The notes under the pieces: generated by a model
Told to the model about the DNA's origin: nothing
Database searches by the model: none
Seen by the model: only the letters and a program-made list of their open reading frames with translations
Source of the DNA: Ctenosaura bakeri
Lineage: Eukaryota; Chordata; Lepidosauria; Squamata; Iguanidae
Reading direction: 5' to 3'
Length of the DNA stretch: 64,000 nt
NCBI GenBank assembly: GCA_948474755.1
Contig: CAOLHI010003115.1
Location: 1 to 64,000 of the forward strand
Shown here: positions 63,483-64,000 of the stretch, one piece after another
Layout: each line of letters starts with the position of its first letter
Numbering within the stretch: position 1 is the first letter of the stretch
Position numbers and translations under genes: made by a program

Positions 63483-63512
63483 ATATATATATATTATATA
63501 TATATATATATA
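63483..63512. repeat. AT dinucleotide repeat
   Basis: Thirty bases of AT repeat with one phase slip, 55 bases inside the intron from the donor of the window-edge FAT1 exon. Confidence 0.95.
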
Positions 63513-63567
63513 ATTAATGATAAATTGTAAGCAGAATAATCTCTTCAAGAAGAGAACAAATTCTTAC

Positions 63568-64000
63568 CTTTTTCTGCATCTATTCTGAAAATTCCAACAC
63601 CAGACCCATCCTTTATTGAGTACTGAATCTCACCATCTCTTCCTGTATCTTCATCATAAGCAGACACAGTCATTACTGATGTACCAATGGGAACATCTTC
63701 ATTTACAAAACCTTTATCCACAAAGTTAGGAAAACGTGGAGGATGCAGATTTTCATTGACATCAACTACTTCAATCTCAACATAACAAGTAGAAGATAAC
63801 GAAACTGGTTTTCCTTTGTCTTTTGCCCGTACTGTTAGATTATACATTTGCTTCCTCTCAAAATCCAGCCCCTGTACAACACGGATTGCTCCACTGAGTT
63901 TATCTACATCAAAGCTTCCATCCCCACCATCCAAAAGACTGTATCGCACTTGACTTGACTGACCTACATCAGGATCATAGGCTTCCAACCAAGTGATAAT
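63568..64000 (-). CDS. FAT1: FAT1 coding exon, partial (3' end of probable large exon 2)
   Basis: FAT1 is a huge single-pass protocadherin of the plasma membrane (34 cadherin repeats, laminin-G and EGF domains) acting in cell polarity, migration and Hippo/Wnt signalling. This piece gives 144 codons plus one base, open to the window edge. It opens with [13 protein letters not shown], contains the calcium-site linker DVNENLHPP and a second repeat with [20 protein letters not shown], and ends DAEK plus the first base of a Gly codon. The donor is AAAAG|GTAAGA at 63567/63568 (phase 1). The text follows human FAT1 as I remember it and is distinct from FAT2, FAT3 and FAT4. The phase-1 end and absence of an acceptor in 433 bases fit the very long second exon of FAT1, which carries the start codon. 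The exon number is inference; the gene identity is strong. The exon begins beyond 64000. Confidence 0.93.

Larger units (their letters stand above)
32171..63567 (-). other. FAT1 intron of 31397 bases (probable intron 2)
   Basis: A single long intron between the window-edge exon and the 315-base exon. It is rich in SINEs and MITEs, listed separately. The stretches 32180-33370, 36320-37850, 37990-39080, 39900-40380, 40550-41010, 42090-44670, 44770-47010, 48000-49440, 50130-51590, 52000-52670, 52720-54110, 57300-58320 and 60730-63480 show nothing recognisable. The great intron length is typical for the intron after the giant exon of FAT1. Confidence 0.85.

Noticed and set aside
63483..63512. TATA promoter or hairpin terminator
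   Set aside because: A simple AT microsatellite inside an intron, with no start site or gene downstream on either strand.
2473..64000. Assignment to FAT2, FAT3 or FAT4 instead of FAT1
   Set aside because: The joined exons follow FAT1 continuously, including FAT1 strings such as [18 protein letters not shown]-type loops, [21 protein letters not shown] and PPGIPLWF.

Overview
This window is vertebrate nuclear DNA. It is AT-rich, has long introns and is packed with interspersed repeats, and nothing prokaryotic is present. The repeats point to a squamate reptile, most likely a lizard of the iguanian/anole type. The evidence is several tRNA-derived SINEs of the Sauria type in both orientations, two 5S-rRNA-headed SINEs of the 5S-Sauria type (known from Anolis), and many short TIR elements (MITEs) of the hAT-like, Harbinger-like and TA-target kinds. 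The species call is inference from repeat content and recalled consensus sequences.

One gene is present: five coding exons of FAT1 (giant atypical protocadherin) on the minus strand, so transcription runs from coordinate 64000 toward 1. In transcript order they are 64000-63568 (partial, runs off the window), 32170-31856, 13400-13339 (a 62-base micro-exon), 4260-3931 and 2683-2473. Reading frames join exactly (phase 1, 1, 0, 0, 1), every junction has AG/GT, and the joined product follows one continuous block of FAT1 cadherin repeats, roughly the ninth to twelfth of 34. They are probably exons 2 to 6. The first exons lie beyond 64000. The remaining cadherin repeats, laminin-G/EGF domains, membrane segment and tail lie before position 1.

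Layout: 1-2472 is intron downstream of the last visible exon. 2684-3930 is a short 1.25-kb intron, about a third of it a MITE, ending in a tandem repeat that overlaps the exon. 4261-13338 is a 9.1-kb intron. 13401-31855 is an 18.5-kb intron with an L2-type LINE relic, a 5S-headed SINE and GC-rich MITEs. 32171-63567 is a 31.4-kb intron with most of the SINEs and a SINE nested inside a MITE. No other protein gene, RNA gene or CRISPR array is supported. The many short open frames elsewhere are chance or repeat-derived.

I did not find a previously undescribed system. The most notable local feature is a 43-base exact duplication of the 5' splice site of the 330-base exon (tandem repeat 3790-3944). 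It places an identical decoy donor 71 bases into the intron, and use of that donor would add a premature stop. Other points of interest are an inverted SINE pair near 49.4-50.1 kb, two CpG-rich Harbinger-like elements with 3-base target duplications, hAT-like elements with 8-base duplications, and several MITEs that carry minisatellite arrays inside.
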